Source of the DNA: Acidimicrobiia bacterium
Lineage (GTDB): Bacteria; Actinomycetota; Acidimicrobiia; IMCC26256; PALSA-555
Direction of reading: 5' to 3'
Length of the DNA stretch: 19,410 nt
Assembly (NCBI GenBank): GCA_017853455.1
Contig: JAFMJM010000017.1
Span: forward strand, 1 to 19,410
In this document: positions 11,528 to 18,990 of the stretch, one piece after another
Position numbering within the stretch: the first letter of the stretch is position 1
Layout: each line of letters opens with the position of its first letter
Translations under genes and position numbers: made by a program
Notes under the pieces: model-generated
The model's database searches: none
Told to the model about the DNA's origin: nothing
Seen by the model: only the letters and a program-made list of their open reading frames with translations

Positions 11528-13857
11528 GCTCCGGCGGCCTCGAGTGCCTCGACCACCCGCAGCGGCGTGAGCGGCTGGTCGAGCACCGTCGCGCCCACCA
11601 GGGAGAGGGCGTCGGCCACGGCGTTGAACACCGCCGGGACGGAGCCGATCGCGCCGCCTTCGCCCATTCCCTTCACTCCCGACGGGTTGCCGCCGTCGGT
11701 CACCACGTGGTCGATCTCGACCCGCGGCACCTCGACCGCCGTCGGGAGCAGGTAGTCGAGGAAGGTCGTCGTCAGCGGGTTGCCGTCGTCGTCGTAGACG
11801 AAGTGCTCGTAGAGCACCCCGCCCACGCCCTGGGCGACCCCACCCTGCACCTGACCCTCGACCACCATCGGGTTGATCATCCGGCCGCAGTCCTCGCTCA
11901 CGACGTACCGGCCGATCGTCACCTGACCGGTGACCCGGTCGACCTCGACCGTGCAGACGTGACACGCGTTGGACCACGTCATGCCCTGGGTCTCGTAACG
12001 TCCGGTCGCCTCGAGCACCCGCGGCACGTCGACCGCGACCCCACCCACGTTGTGGACGGCGGTCGCCACCTCGGCGAGGGTCACCGCCCGGCTCGGGGTG
12101 CCCCGGACGGCGACCCGGCCGTCGGCGACCTCGAGGTCCTCGGGGGCCGCCTCGAGGAGGTGCGCCGCGACCTCGACCACCTTCTCCCGGACCCGCTGGG
12201 CCGCGAGGCGGGTGGCGTTGCCGGCGATCACCGCCGTGCGGCTCCCGCCCGTCCCGCCACCGAACGGCGTCCGGTCGGTGTCGCCCTGGATCACCGCCAC
12301 CTGCTCGTAGGGCACGCCGAGGTGCTCGGCGACGACCTGGGCCATGGTGGTCTCGATGCTCTGCCCGTGGGCCGCGGTGCCGAGGAAGACCGTGACGCTG
12401 CCGCCCGGCTCGAGCCGCACCTTCGCGGCCTCCACGCCGAGCGATCCGGCCGGCGACGACGTCGGCTCGATGTAGAGCCCGATGCCGATGCCCAGCAGAC
12501 GCCCCTCGGCGAACGCCGCCGCCTGCGTCGCCCGGAAGCCGTCGTAGTCGATGACCTGCGTGGCGTGCTCGAGGGTCGTGGCCGGCGTCACCCGCTCGAA
12601 CATCATCCCGGTCGCGGTGTTGTACGGCTGGTCGTCGTCGGCCACGACGTTGATCCGCCGGATCTCACGCGGGTCGATCCCGACGGCGCGCGCCGCGACG
12701 TCGAGGATCTCCTCGCGAGCGGTCGTCTCGAACATCCACGGGCCGCGGTACGCCCCTCGGCCACACGTGTTCGTGCAGACGATGCGACTGCGCCACCAGA
12801 TCTTGGGGATGCGGTACGGCCCGGGGAACAGCATCGACACGAACGGACCGACACCGCCGAGCCCACCCACGGGAAACGCGCCGGCGTCCTCGACGTGGTC
12901 GAACTTGGCAGCCAGGATGCGCCCGTCGGCGTCGAGCGCCAGCGCCACGTCGGCGAGGTCGCTGCGCGAGTGGGTGGCGGCCAGCAGGTTCTCGCGGCGG
13001 TCCTCGATCCACTTGATCGCCCGCCCCAGGTGCTTCGCCGCCAGCACCACGACCTGCTCGTCGTGGCCGGTGAAGAACTTCTGTCCGAACCCACCGCCGA
13101 CGTCGCCCATCCGGACCCGCACGTGCTGCTCGGGCACCCCGGTCAGACGGGAGAAGGTGAGCCGGGCCTCGTGGGGGCCCTGGGTGGAGAGCCACACGTC
13201 GAGCTCGCCGGTGACGTTGTCGTACCCGGCGATGACCCCGCGCGGCTCCATCGGCACCGGGTTGTACCGGTGCTGGACGATGCGGTGCTCGACCACGTGC
13301 GCCGCCGAGGCGAAGAGCGCCTCGACCTCGGGGTCGGCCGGCATCGGGAAGTCGACGGGCACGTTGGTGCCGAACTCGGGGTGCACCAGCGGCGCGCCGT
13401 CGGCGAGCGCGGCCTCGATGGTCGCGACCGCCGGCGTCGGTTCGTAGTCGACGAAGACCAGCTCGGCGGCGTCCTCGGCGACGGCACGGCTCTCGGCCAC
13501 CACCAGGGCCACCGGGTCGCCGACGAAGCGCACGTCGGTGACGGCCAACGGCCGCAGCGGCGCGCACGGGAACGGCGAGTTCTCGACGTTCATGCTCGGC
13601 TGCATCGACCCGGCGATCCCGTTGAGGTCGTGGCCGGTGAGCACCGCCACCACCCCGTCGAGCGCGAGCGCCTCGCTCACGTCGATCGACCGGATCGTGG
13701 CCGCCGCCAGGTCGGAGCGCACGAAGGCGGCGTGGAGCATGCGCGGCACCGTCACGTCGTCGACGTAGCGACCGTGACCGGTGAGCAGCCGCGGGTCCTC
13801 CTTGCGCTGCACCGCCTGTCCCACGTAGCGGCCGGCGCCGATCCCGTGGTCGCTCAC
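11524..13857 (-). CDS. Molybdenum hydroxylase large (Mo-binding) subunit, xanthine/aldehyde/CO dehydrogenase superfamily
   Basis: The 777-residue subunit has the N-terminal aldehyde-oxidase a/b hammerhead domain (about 20-140) and the Mo-pterin-binding domain. Seen: VGGGFGQK (253-260), GRGAYRGPW (367-374), GGGTGGSRTAV for cofactor binding, and GVKGMGEGGAIG with the catalytic Glu733 that activates the hydroxylating water. AYRGPW differs from the AYRCSFR loop of form I CO dehydrogenase and is nearer to the AYRGAGR of form II and other hydroxylases, so the CoxL name should not be used. Substrates of such enzymes are aldehydes, purines or N-heteroaromatics, and none can be chosen here. GTG at 13857 overlaps the small-subunit stop by 4 bp (GTGA). 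The downstream DUF3054 gene is coupled to it. No cofactor-maturation gene is adjacent. Confidence 0.9.
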   Translation of the reverse strand: MSDHGIGAGRYVGQAVQRKEDPRLLTGHGRYVDDVTVPRMLHAAFVRSDLAAATIRSIDVSEALALDGVVAVLTGHDLNGIAGSMQPSMNVENSPFPCAPLRPLAVTDVRFVGDPVALVVAESRAVAEDAAELVFVDYEPTPAVATIEAALADGAPLVHPEFGTNVPVDFPMPADPEVEALFASAAHVVEHRIVQHRYNPVPMEPRGVIAGYDNVTGELDVWLSTQGPHEARLTFSRLTGVPEQHVRVRMGDVGGGFGQKFFTGHDEQVVVLAAKHLGRAIKWIEDRRENLLAATHSRSDLADVALALDADGRILAAKFDHVEDAGAFPVGGLGGVGPFVSMLFPGPYRIPKIWWRSRIVCTNTCGRGAYRGPWMFETTAREEILDVAARAVGIDPREIRRINVVADDDQPYNTATGMMFERVTPATTLEHATQVIDYDGFRATQAAAFAEGRLLGIGIGLYIEPTSSPAGSLGVEAAKVRLEPGGSVTVFLGTAAHGQSIETTMAQVVAEHLGVPYEQVAVIQGDTDRTPFGGGTGGSRTAVIAGNATRLAAQRVREKVVEVAAHLLEAAPEDLEVADGRVAVRGTPSRAVTLAEVATAVHNVGGVAVDVPRVLEATGRYETQGMTWSNACHVCTVEVDRVTGQVTIGRYVVSEDCGRMINPMVVEGQVQGGVAQGVGGVLYEHFVYDDDGNPLTTTFLDYLLPTAVEVPRVEIDHVVTDGGNPSGVKGMGEGGAIGSVPAVFNAVADALSLVGATVLDQPLTPLRVVEALEAAGA

Positions 13858-14342
13858 GCGTCGACCCCCTCGCGCAGGCGGGTCGCCGCGAGCTTCACGG
13901 CCTCGACGATGCCCTGGTAGCCGGTGCACCGGCAGAGGTTCCCGGCGATGCCCTCGCGGATCTCGGCCTCGGTCGGGTCGGGGTTCGCCTCGAGGAACGC
14001 CGTGACCGTCACCACGAAGCCCGGCGTGCAGAAGCCGCACTGCAGGCCGTGACATTCCATGAACGCCTGCTGGACGGGCGACAGGGTGCCGTCGGGCGCC
14101 GCGATCCCCTCGACCGTGGTGACCTCGGTGCCGTCGGCCTGCACGGCGAGCATCAGGCAGGCCCGCACGGCCCGGCCGTCGACCAGCACCGTGCACGCAC
14201 CGCACACCCCGTGCTCGCACGCGAGGTGCGTGCCGGTGAGCCCGAGGTCCTCACGGAGGAAGTCGGCGAGGTTCGTCCGCGACTCCACGCGGCCGCGCTG
14301 GCGCGCGCCGTTGACCGTCAGTCTGACGTCATGCTCGGACAC
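13854..14342 (-). CDS. Molybdenum hydroxylase small subunit, two [2Fe-2S] clusters
   Basis: The 162-residue subunit carries all eight cluster cysteines. The plant-ferredoxin-type domain has CEHGVCGAC and RAC (Cys42, Cys47, Cys50, Cys62), and the helical domain has CGFCTPG and CRCTGY (Cys102, Cys105, Cys137, Cys139). It passes electrons from the molybdenum site to FAD in the medium subunit. Start is GTG at 14342, with a full AGGAGG (14349-14354) six bases upstream, the best ribosome-binding site in the window. It overlaps the medium-subunit gene by 14 bp and the large-subunit gene by 4 bp, implying coupled and balanced synthesis of the three subunits. Confidence 0.95.
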   Translation of the reverse strand: MSEHDVRLTVNGARQRGRVESRTNLADFLREDLGLTGTHLACEHGVCGACTVLVDGRAVRACLMLAVQADGTEVTTVEGIAAPDGTLSPVQQAFMECHGLQCGFCTPGFVVTVTAFLEANPDPTEAEIREGIAGNLCRCTGYQGIVEAVKLAATRLREGVDA

Positions 14343-15210
14343 CGGAGGCCTCCTGGATCGCCGCGGTCAGCGCGGTCTGCACGAGATGGGTGGTGACGCG
14401 GCGGCGGTACGCGCCGGTGGCGTGGAGGTCGTCGACGGCGTCGAACCCGTCGGCGGCAGCCAGGGCCGCGTCGGCCAGGGCGGCGGTGGCCTCGGCGACC
14501 GACGCGCCGGTGAGCGCGGCCTCGGTCGCCGACGCCCGCACCGGCGTCGAGGCGACGCCGAAGAGACCGACCGCCACCCGGGCCACGCGGTCGGCGGCGT
14601 CGAGCTCGACCGCGGCGGCGACCCCGGCGATGGCGAAGTCGCCGCTGCGGCGGGCGACCTCGCGCACGGCGGCACCCTGGCGCCCCGTCCACACCGGGAA
14701 CCGCACCCCGGTCAGGATCTCGTCGTCGGCCAGGGCGGTCGACCACGTGCCCTCGAAGAAGTCGGTGGCCGCGATCTCCCGGGTGCCCGTGGCGCCGGCG
14801 ACCTCGAGCACCGCGTCGAGGGCGAGCGCGACGGCCGGCAGCTCCGAGGCCGGGTCGGCGTGGGCGATCGAGCCGCCCACCGTGCCACGGTTGCGGATCT
14901 GGAAGTGCCCGATGTGGGGAATGGCCCGGGCGACGAGTGGCACGGCGTCGGCGACCACCGGGTCGTGCTCGGCGACCGCCTGGGGGGTGGACGCCCCGAT
15001 CCGCAGGTCGCCGTCGGTGGTGATCCCGTGCAGCTCGGGCACCCGGCTGACGTCGACGAGGTGCTCGAAGCGGGTGAGGCGCATGGCCAGCATCGGCAGG
15101 AGGCTCTGGCCCCCGGCGAGAACCTTGGCCTCGTCGCCGTGCTCGGCGAGCAACGCCGCGGCGTCGGCGACCGACTCGGGCGCGTGGTGATCGAACGGCG
15201 CGGCTTTCAC
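14329..15210 (-). CDS. Molybdenum hydroxylase medium (FAD-binding) subunit
   Basis: The 293-residue subunit belongs to the CoxM/CutM FAD-binding family. Seen: LAGGQSLLPM (31-40) for the pyrophosphate, and RNRGTVGGSIAHADPASELP (106-125), the TxGGxxxxAxPxxE-type second FAD motif. The C-terminal CO-dehydrogenase flavoprotein domain (about 185-290) follows. It accepts electrons from the [2Fe-2S] subunit and passes them to the final acceptor, which is unknown here. I chose GTG at 15210 over a GTG at 15237 because GGAGGGG lies a few bases before the former. A TACGTT -10 candidate (15249-15254) would give a 30-base leader. It is the first gene of the operon and diverges from the menC-like gene. Confidence 0.92.
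   Translation of the reverse strand: MKAAPFDHHAPESVADAAALLAEHGDEAKVLAGGQSLLPMLAMRLTRFEHLVDVSRVPELHGITTDGDLRIGASTPQAVAEHDPVVADAVPLVARAIPHIGHFQIRNRGTVGGSIAHADPASELPAVALALDAVLEVAGATGTREIAATDFFEGTWSTALADDEILTGVRFPVWTGRQGAAVREVARRSGDFAIAGVAAAVELDAADRVARVAVGLFGVASTPVRASATEAALTGASVAEATAALADAALAAADGFDAVDDLHATGAYRRRVTTHLVQTALTAAIQEASGVRA
14349..14354 (-). promoter_or_regulatory. Full-consensus ribosome-binding site of the [2Fe-2S] subunit gene
   Basis: On the minus strand the sequence is AGGAGG, six bases before the GTG at 14342. It lies inside the end of the FAD-subunit gene and decides the small-subunit start. It is the only full-consensus site I found in the window. Confidence 0.75.
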
Positions 15211-15248
15211 GGTCCCCTCCCCCGGTCCGTGGTGCACGGACGACGGTG

Positions 15249-15254
15249 AACGTA
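15249..15254 (-). promoter_or_regulatory. Probable -10 box (TACGTT) of the molybdenum hydroxylase operon
   Basis: On the minus strand TACGTT lies 38 bases before the GTG at 15210. The predicted leader of about 30 bases includes the GGAGGGG ribosome-binding site. It sits 11 bp from the oppositely directed TAACCT of the menC-like gene, so the two promoters probably compete or share regulation in this 68-bp gap. Confidence 0.35.
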
Positions 15255-15265
15255 CCCCGTCGCCG

Positions 15266-15271
15266 TAACCT
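15266..15271 (+). promoter_or_regulatory. Probable -10 box (TAACCT), leaderless promoter of the menC-like gene
   Basis: TAACCT is followed by seven bases and the GTG at 15279. No Shine-Dalgarno sequence is present. It supports the internal GTG as start rather than the in-frame GTG at 15246, which lies upstream of this box. Confidence 0.4.
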
Positions 15272-15278
15272 CGTCGAC

Positions 15279-16394
15279 GTGCCGACCCCGATCCGGTGCG
15301 ATTCCGTCGAATTGCGACGCATCGCCCTTCCCCTCGTCGAGCCGTTCCGCACGGCCACCGGAACGGTCACCGTGCGCGACCTCCTGCTGGTCCGGATCAC
15401 GGCCGACGGCGTCGAGGGGTGGGGCGAGTGCGCGGCACTCCCCGAGCCGACCTACACCGCCGAGGACGTCGCGGGCGCCCAGCGGGTGCTCACCGACCAC
15501 CTCGTCCCCCGGCTCTTCGCGGCCGGTCCGGTCACCCCCGAGGGCCTGGCCGGGGCGCTCGACGACGTCCCCGGCCATCCCATGGCGAAGGCGGCCCTCG
15601 AGTTGGCGCTGCTCGACGCCGAGGGCCGCGCCACCGGCCGGTCGCTCGCCGCCCGCCTCGGCGCCACCCGCGACCGGGTGGCGGCCGGCGTGTCGGTCGG
15701 GCTGCTCGCCCCCGACGCGCTCCTCGCCCGGGTCGACGACTACGTCGCGGCCGGCTACCGCCGGGTGAAGCTGAAGGTGCAGCCCGGAGCCGACCACGGC
15801 CCGGCGGCAGCCGTGCGCGCCCGGCATCCCGACCTCGCCCTGCAGGTCGACGCCAACGGCGCCTACACCCGCGACGACGCCACCACGTTGGCCGCGCTCG
15901 ACGATCTCGGGCTCCTCATGATCGAGCAACCCCTCGCCGACGACGACCTCGTCGGTCACGCCGAACTGGCCCGGGTCGTGCGGACGCCCCTGTGCCTCGA
16001 CGAGTCGATCGCGTCGGTCCACGCCGCCGAGACCGCGTTCGCACTCGGCGCGTGCCGGATCGTCAACGTCAAGCCCGGGCGGGTCGGCGGGTACCTCGAA
16101 GCGGTGCGGCTCCACGATCTCTGCCGGGCCCGCGCCGTGCCGGTGTGGTGCGGCGGGATGCTCGAGAGCGGGATCGGTCGGGCCGCCAACGTCGCGCTGG
16201 CGGCACTCCCCGGGTTCTCCCTGCCCGGCGACCTGTCGGCCTCCGACCGGTACTACGAACGCGACGTCGTCACCGCGCCGTTCGTGCTCGACGACGGCCA
16301 CCTCACGGTGCCGACCGGCCCGGGCCTCGGCGTGACGGTCGACCTCGACGTCGTGGAGTCGTTCACGACCGCGGTCGAGGTGCTCCGCCCCTGA
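15279..16394 (+). CDS. menC: Enolase-superfamily enzyme, probable o-succinylbenzoate synthase (MenC)
   Basis: The 371-residue product has the muconate-lactonizing subgroup layout: N-terminal capping domain (about 1-125) and a TIM barrel. Seen: VKLKV with Lys164 and Lys166 (KxK), metal ligands Asp191 (VDANGAY), Glu216 (IEQPL) and Asp241 (LDES), the second base Lys265 (VNVKPGRVGG), and the CGGMLESGIGRAANVALAAL and LPGDLSASDRYY stretches typical of MenC type 2/NSAR proteins. MenC dehydrates SHCHC to o-succinylbenzoate in menaquinone synthesis. Proteins of this branch may also racemise N-acylamino acids, and no other men gene is nearby, so the activity is not certain. GTG at 15279 is chosen over GTG at 15246 because a TAACCT box lies between them. 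It faces the SDR 16416-17219 tail-to-tail with 21 bp between. Confidence 0.8.
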   Translation: MPTPIRCDSVELRRIALPLVEPFRTATGTVTVRDLLLVRITADGVEGWGECAALPEPTYTAEDVAGAQRVLTDHLVPRLFAAGPVTPEGLAGALDDVPGHPMAKAALELALLDAEGRATGRSLAARLGATRDRVAAGVSVGLLAPDALLARVDDYVAAGYRRVKLKVQPGADHGPAAAVRARHPDLALQVDANGAYTRDDATTLAALDDLGLLMIEQPLADDDLVGHAELARVVRTPLCLDESIASVHAAETAFALGACRIVNVKPGRVGGYLEAVRLHDLCRARAVPVWCGGMLESGIGRAANVALAALPGFSLPGDLSASDRYYERDVVTAPFVLDDGHLTVPTGPGLGVTVDLDVVESFTTAVEVLRP

Positions 16395-16415
16395 GCCGAC
16401 CGGCCCGCCCCCGGG

Positions 16416-17219
16416 TCACCACGCCCAGGTCTGACCGCCGTTCACCCGGAAGATCTGCCCCGTGGCGTACTTCGAGGCGTCGGAGAGCAGGTAGTGGATG
16501 AGCAGGGCCTGGTCCATCGCCTCGCCGACGATGCCGAGCGGCGACATCCCCTTCGAGTACTCCATGAACTCGTCGTAGGCGTCCTGGTCGATGGTGCCGT
16601 CGGGCTTGTTGAGGCGCCAGGTGGTGAACGGCGTGACCGTCATGCCGGGGGCGATGGCGTTGACGCGGATGCCGTACTCACCGGCCTCGAGCGCGGCGGT
16701 CATCGACAGCATCGCCACGGCGGCCTTGGTGAAGGCGTAGACGCCGATCCCGGCGTAGGGCAGGTCGATGGCGCCCGACGACACGTTGACGATGGCACCG
16801 GAGCCCTGGTCCTTCATGGCCCGGATCGCCGCCTGCGTCCCGTAGAGCACGCCCTTCAGGTTGAGGCCGATGCCCCGGTCGATGGTGTCGTCGTCGAGGT
16901 CCTCGATGCGTCCGGGGAACATCGCGCCCGCGATGTTGCAGACCGCGTCGATCCGCCCGAACTCCGCGACCCCGGCGGCGATCATCGCCTCGACCTGGTC
17001 GCGCCGGGTGACGTCGGTCGGCACGGCGATCGCACGCGTCCCGGCGGCCTCGACCGCGGCGACCGTCGTCGCCAGTCCGGCCGGGTCGATGTCGGCGCAG
17101 ACCACCGACGCCCCGGCGGCGGCCAGCACCCCGGCGGTGGCGGCACCGATGCCGCTGGCCGCGCCCGTGACGACGGCGACGCGGCCCTCCATGCGGTAGA
17201 CGTCGAACGGACTGCTCAT
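16416..17219 (-). CDS. Short-chain dehydrogenase/reductase (SDR)
   Basis: The 267-residue SDR has TGAASGIG (18-25), Asp43 in VCADID (suggesting NAD), CNIAG in place of NNAG (about 94-98), Ser147/148 in VNVSSGA, and YAFTK with Tyr161 and Lys165. FRVNGGQTW closes the protein. Such SDRs oxidise secondary alcohols or 3-hydroxyacyl thioesters. Coming directly after a crotonase gene, it may act on the hydrated product in a beta-oxidation-like step, but this is inference. ATG at 17219 has GAGGAG seven bases upstream. It is 42 bp after the crotonase stop and ends the minus-strand unit. Confidence 0.88.
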   Translation of the reverse strand: MSSPFDVYRMEGRVAVVTGAASGIGAATAGVLAAAGASVVCADIDPAGLATTVAAVEAAGTRAIAVPTDVTRRDQVEAMIAAGVAEFGRIDAVCNIAGAMFPGRIEDLDDDTIDRGIGLNLKGVLYGTQAAIRAMKDQGSGAIVNVSSGAIDLPYAGIGVYAFTKAAVAMLSMTAALEAGEYGIRVNAIAPGMTVTPFTTWRLNKPDGTIDQDAYDEFMEYSKGMSPLGIVGEAMDQALLIHYLLSDASKYATGQIFRVNGGQTWAW

Positions 17220-17261
17220 GGTGGTGCTCCTCGGGTCGGTCCCCCGGGTGAGGGAGTCGGG

Positions 17262-18077
17262 TCAGTCGTGCAGTTGGTCGCGGCCGCGCGCGACCACACC
17301 GGCCTGCCGGGCCGCGACCGCAGCCGGGTCGTACATCCGGCGGATCCAGTCGGCGTTGACCGCGGCCTCGATCGCCCACGCCTCGTCGACGGTGGTCGAC
17401 GCCACCCGGTCGTAGAGGGCGAGCATCTCGGTGACCGCCGGTCGGTTGTTGTCGACGACCGCCGCCGCCAGCGATCGGGCGAACGGCAGCAGCTCGTCGT
17501 GGGGCACCACGTGGTTGACGAGACCCCACTCGTAGGCCTGCTGGGCCGAGAGGAAGTTGCCGGTGACGCTCAGCTCCCGCGCCCGGCGCACCCCGACCGA
17601 GGCGCACAGGTGGAGCGTCAGCCCCCACCCCGGCAGGATCCCGACCCGGGCGTGGGTGTCGGCGAACCGGGCCCGCTCCGACGCCACGAGGAAGTCGCAG
17701 TTGAGGGCGATCTCGAACCCACCGGTGATCGCCACGCCGTTGACCGCACCGATGAGCGGCTTGGTGCGCGGCGCGAACGGCCCACGGCCGGTCGGCAGCG
17801 CCATGCCCGCCTCGCCCGTGGGCTTGGAGGTGTCGGCGAGCTCCTTGAGGTCGGCACCGGCACAGAACGCCGGATCGGCGCCGGTGAGCACGAGTGCGCC
17901 GACGTCGTCGCGGGCGTCGAGCTCGGCGACGACGCGGTACAGCCGCGACGACAGCGCACCGTTGAGTGCGTTGCGGGCCTCGGGGCGATTGAGCGTGATC
18001 GTGGCGACGCCGTCGGCCACCTCCCACAGCACCACGTCGTCGGGCGGACCCTGCAGCGCCGGAGCGTCGTCAGGCAC
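17262..18077 (-). CDS. Crotonase-family protein (enoyl-CoA hydratase/isomerase-like)
   Basis: The 271-residue protein has the crotonase signatures: LNRPEARNAL (29-38), AFCAGADLKEL (70-80, oxyanion hole), GVAITGGFEIALNCDF (114-129, second oxyanion glycine) and FADTHARVGILPGWG (138-152). It acts on an acyl-CoA in the cytosol. Of the two glutamates used by true hydratases, the first is kept (Glu122) but the second is replaced by His142 in DTHARVG; this THARVG form recurs in actinobacterial EchA-type proteins as I recall. So hydratase activity should not be assumed. GTG at 18077 overlaps the epimerase stop by 8 bp. It lies between the epimerase and SDR genes in one operon. Confidence 0.88.
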   Translation of the reverse strand: MPDDAPALQGPPDDVVLWEVADGVATITLNRPEARNALNGALSSRLYRVVAELDARDDVGALVLTGADPAFCAGADLKELADTSKPTGEAGMALPTGRGPFAPRTKPLIGAVNGVAITGGFEIALNCDFLVASERARFADTHARVGILPGWGLTLHLCASVGVRRARELSVTGNFLSAQQAYEWGLVNHVVPHDELLPFARSLAAAVVDNNRPAVTEMLALYDRVASTTVDEAWAIEAAVNADWIRRMYDPAAVAARQAGVVARGRDQLHD

Positions 18078-18960
18078 GGTTCGCCTCGACCATGCGGGTG
18101 ATGCCGGCCCGCCAGTCGATGGTGGCCGGCCCGATCAGCTCGTGCATGCGCGTGTTGTCGGTGGTCACCGACGCGATCGTGGCGTCGGTCTCGGTGAACT
18201 CGGGCGTGAGGCCGGTGAGCTCGCCGATGAGCGCACACCACTCCTCGAGGGCGGCGGGGGCGCCCGCCCAGTTGACGGTCGTGGCCGGCACGGTGGCCGC
18301 CTCGAGCAGGAGCGGGACCTGGCGCACGATGTCGTCGGAGTGGATCGGGTTGAAGCGGTTCGGTCGGTCGGGGTGGACCGGGATCGGGATTCCGGCCTCC
18401 ATCATCTTGAGGTGGAACCACGGCCAGCCGCCGTGGTCGCCGTAGGGCACGTTGAGCCGGGCGATGGTGGTGGGCACGCCGAACTGGCGACACGCCGTGC
18501 GGGCGACGACCTCGGCCGCGATCTTGGCGATGCTGTAGGTGGCGAACATGGCGCGGTGGTTGTCGCCGAGTGGGTCGGTCTCGGCCACCTGGTGCGCACC
18601 GGCGGGTTGGTAGACCGCCGTCGACGAGCAGTGCAGCACCGAACGCGCGGATCGGCAGTGCTGTACCAGCAGCCCGACCGACTCGCCGTTGGCGGCGAGG
18701 TCACGGTCCCAGTCGGCGTCGGAGCCGCGGGCGATCGCGAAGTTCACGACGTGGTCGAAGTCGTCGGGCAGGTCGGAGAAGTCCGAGGTGGCGAGATCGA
18801 CGACGACGCAGCGGACCCCCGCCGCCTCGAGGCGATCACGCGCAGCAGCGTCACCGAAGCGGGCGATGCCCCACACCTCGTTGCGCTCGGCGAGGTCGAG
18901 CGTGACGGGCAGGCCGACGGTGCTGGTGGGGCCGGTGACCAGGATCTTGCGTCCGTCCAC
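18070..18960 (-). CDS. NAD-dependent epimerase/dehydratase (extended SDR) family
   Basis: The 296-residue extended SDR begins with ILVTGPTSTVG (6-16), a GxxGxxG-type dinucleotide site. VVDLATSDFSDLPDDF contacts the cofactor, then FAIARG, HCSSTAVYQ (Ser/Thr of the active site, about 109-117) and YSIAK with the catalytic Tyr and Lys (about 142-146) follow. Residues about 166-296 form the variable substrate domain (RLNVPYG, NPIHSDD). Such enzymes act on nucleotide sugars or on sterol or aromatic alcohols; without sugar-nucleotide neighbours the latter kind of role is as likely. GTG at 18960 has GAGGAGGT upstream at good spacing. It overlaps the crotonase start by 8 bp and follows the universal stress gene by 30 bp. 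Confidence 0.85.
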   Translation of the reverse strand: MDGRKILVTGPTSTVGLPVTLDLAERNEVWGIARFGDAAARDRLEAAGVRCVVVDLATSDFSDLPDDFDHVVNFAIARGSDADWDRDLAANGESVGLLVQHCRSARSVLHCSSTAVYQPAGAHQVAETDPLGDNHRAMFATYSIAKIAAEVVARTACRQFGVPTTIARLNVPYGDHGGWPWFHLKMMEAGIPIPVHPDRPNRFNPIHSDDIVRQVPLLLEAATVPATTVNWAGAPAALEEWCALIGELTGLTPEFTETDATIASVTTDNTRMHELIGPATIDWRAGITRMVEANRA

Positions 18961-18990
18961 GACGGGACCTCCTCGGTGGGGGTGGGAGCC

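Noticed and set aside
11707..13920. A 737-codon open frame on the plus strand opposite the molybdenum hydroxylase large subunit
   Set aside because: Its translation is rich in Arg, His, Asp, Gly and Val with no family motif, and it is an exact shadow of a well-supported gene. Long antisense frames are normal at this GC content.
11524..15210. Aerobic CO dehydrogenase (coxMSL)
   Set aside because: The active-site loop is AYRGPW, not the form I AYRCSFR, and no cox accessory genes are present.
16395..16415. Terminator between the convergent menC-like and SDR genes
   Set aside because: The 21 bases are G/C-rich but contain no convincing stem followed by a T-run on either strand.
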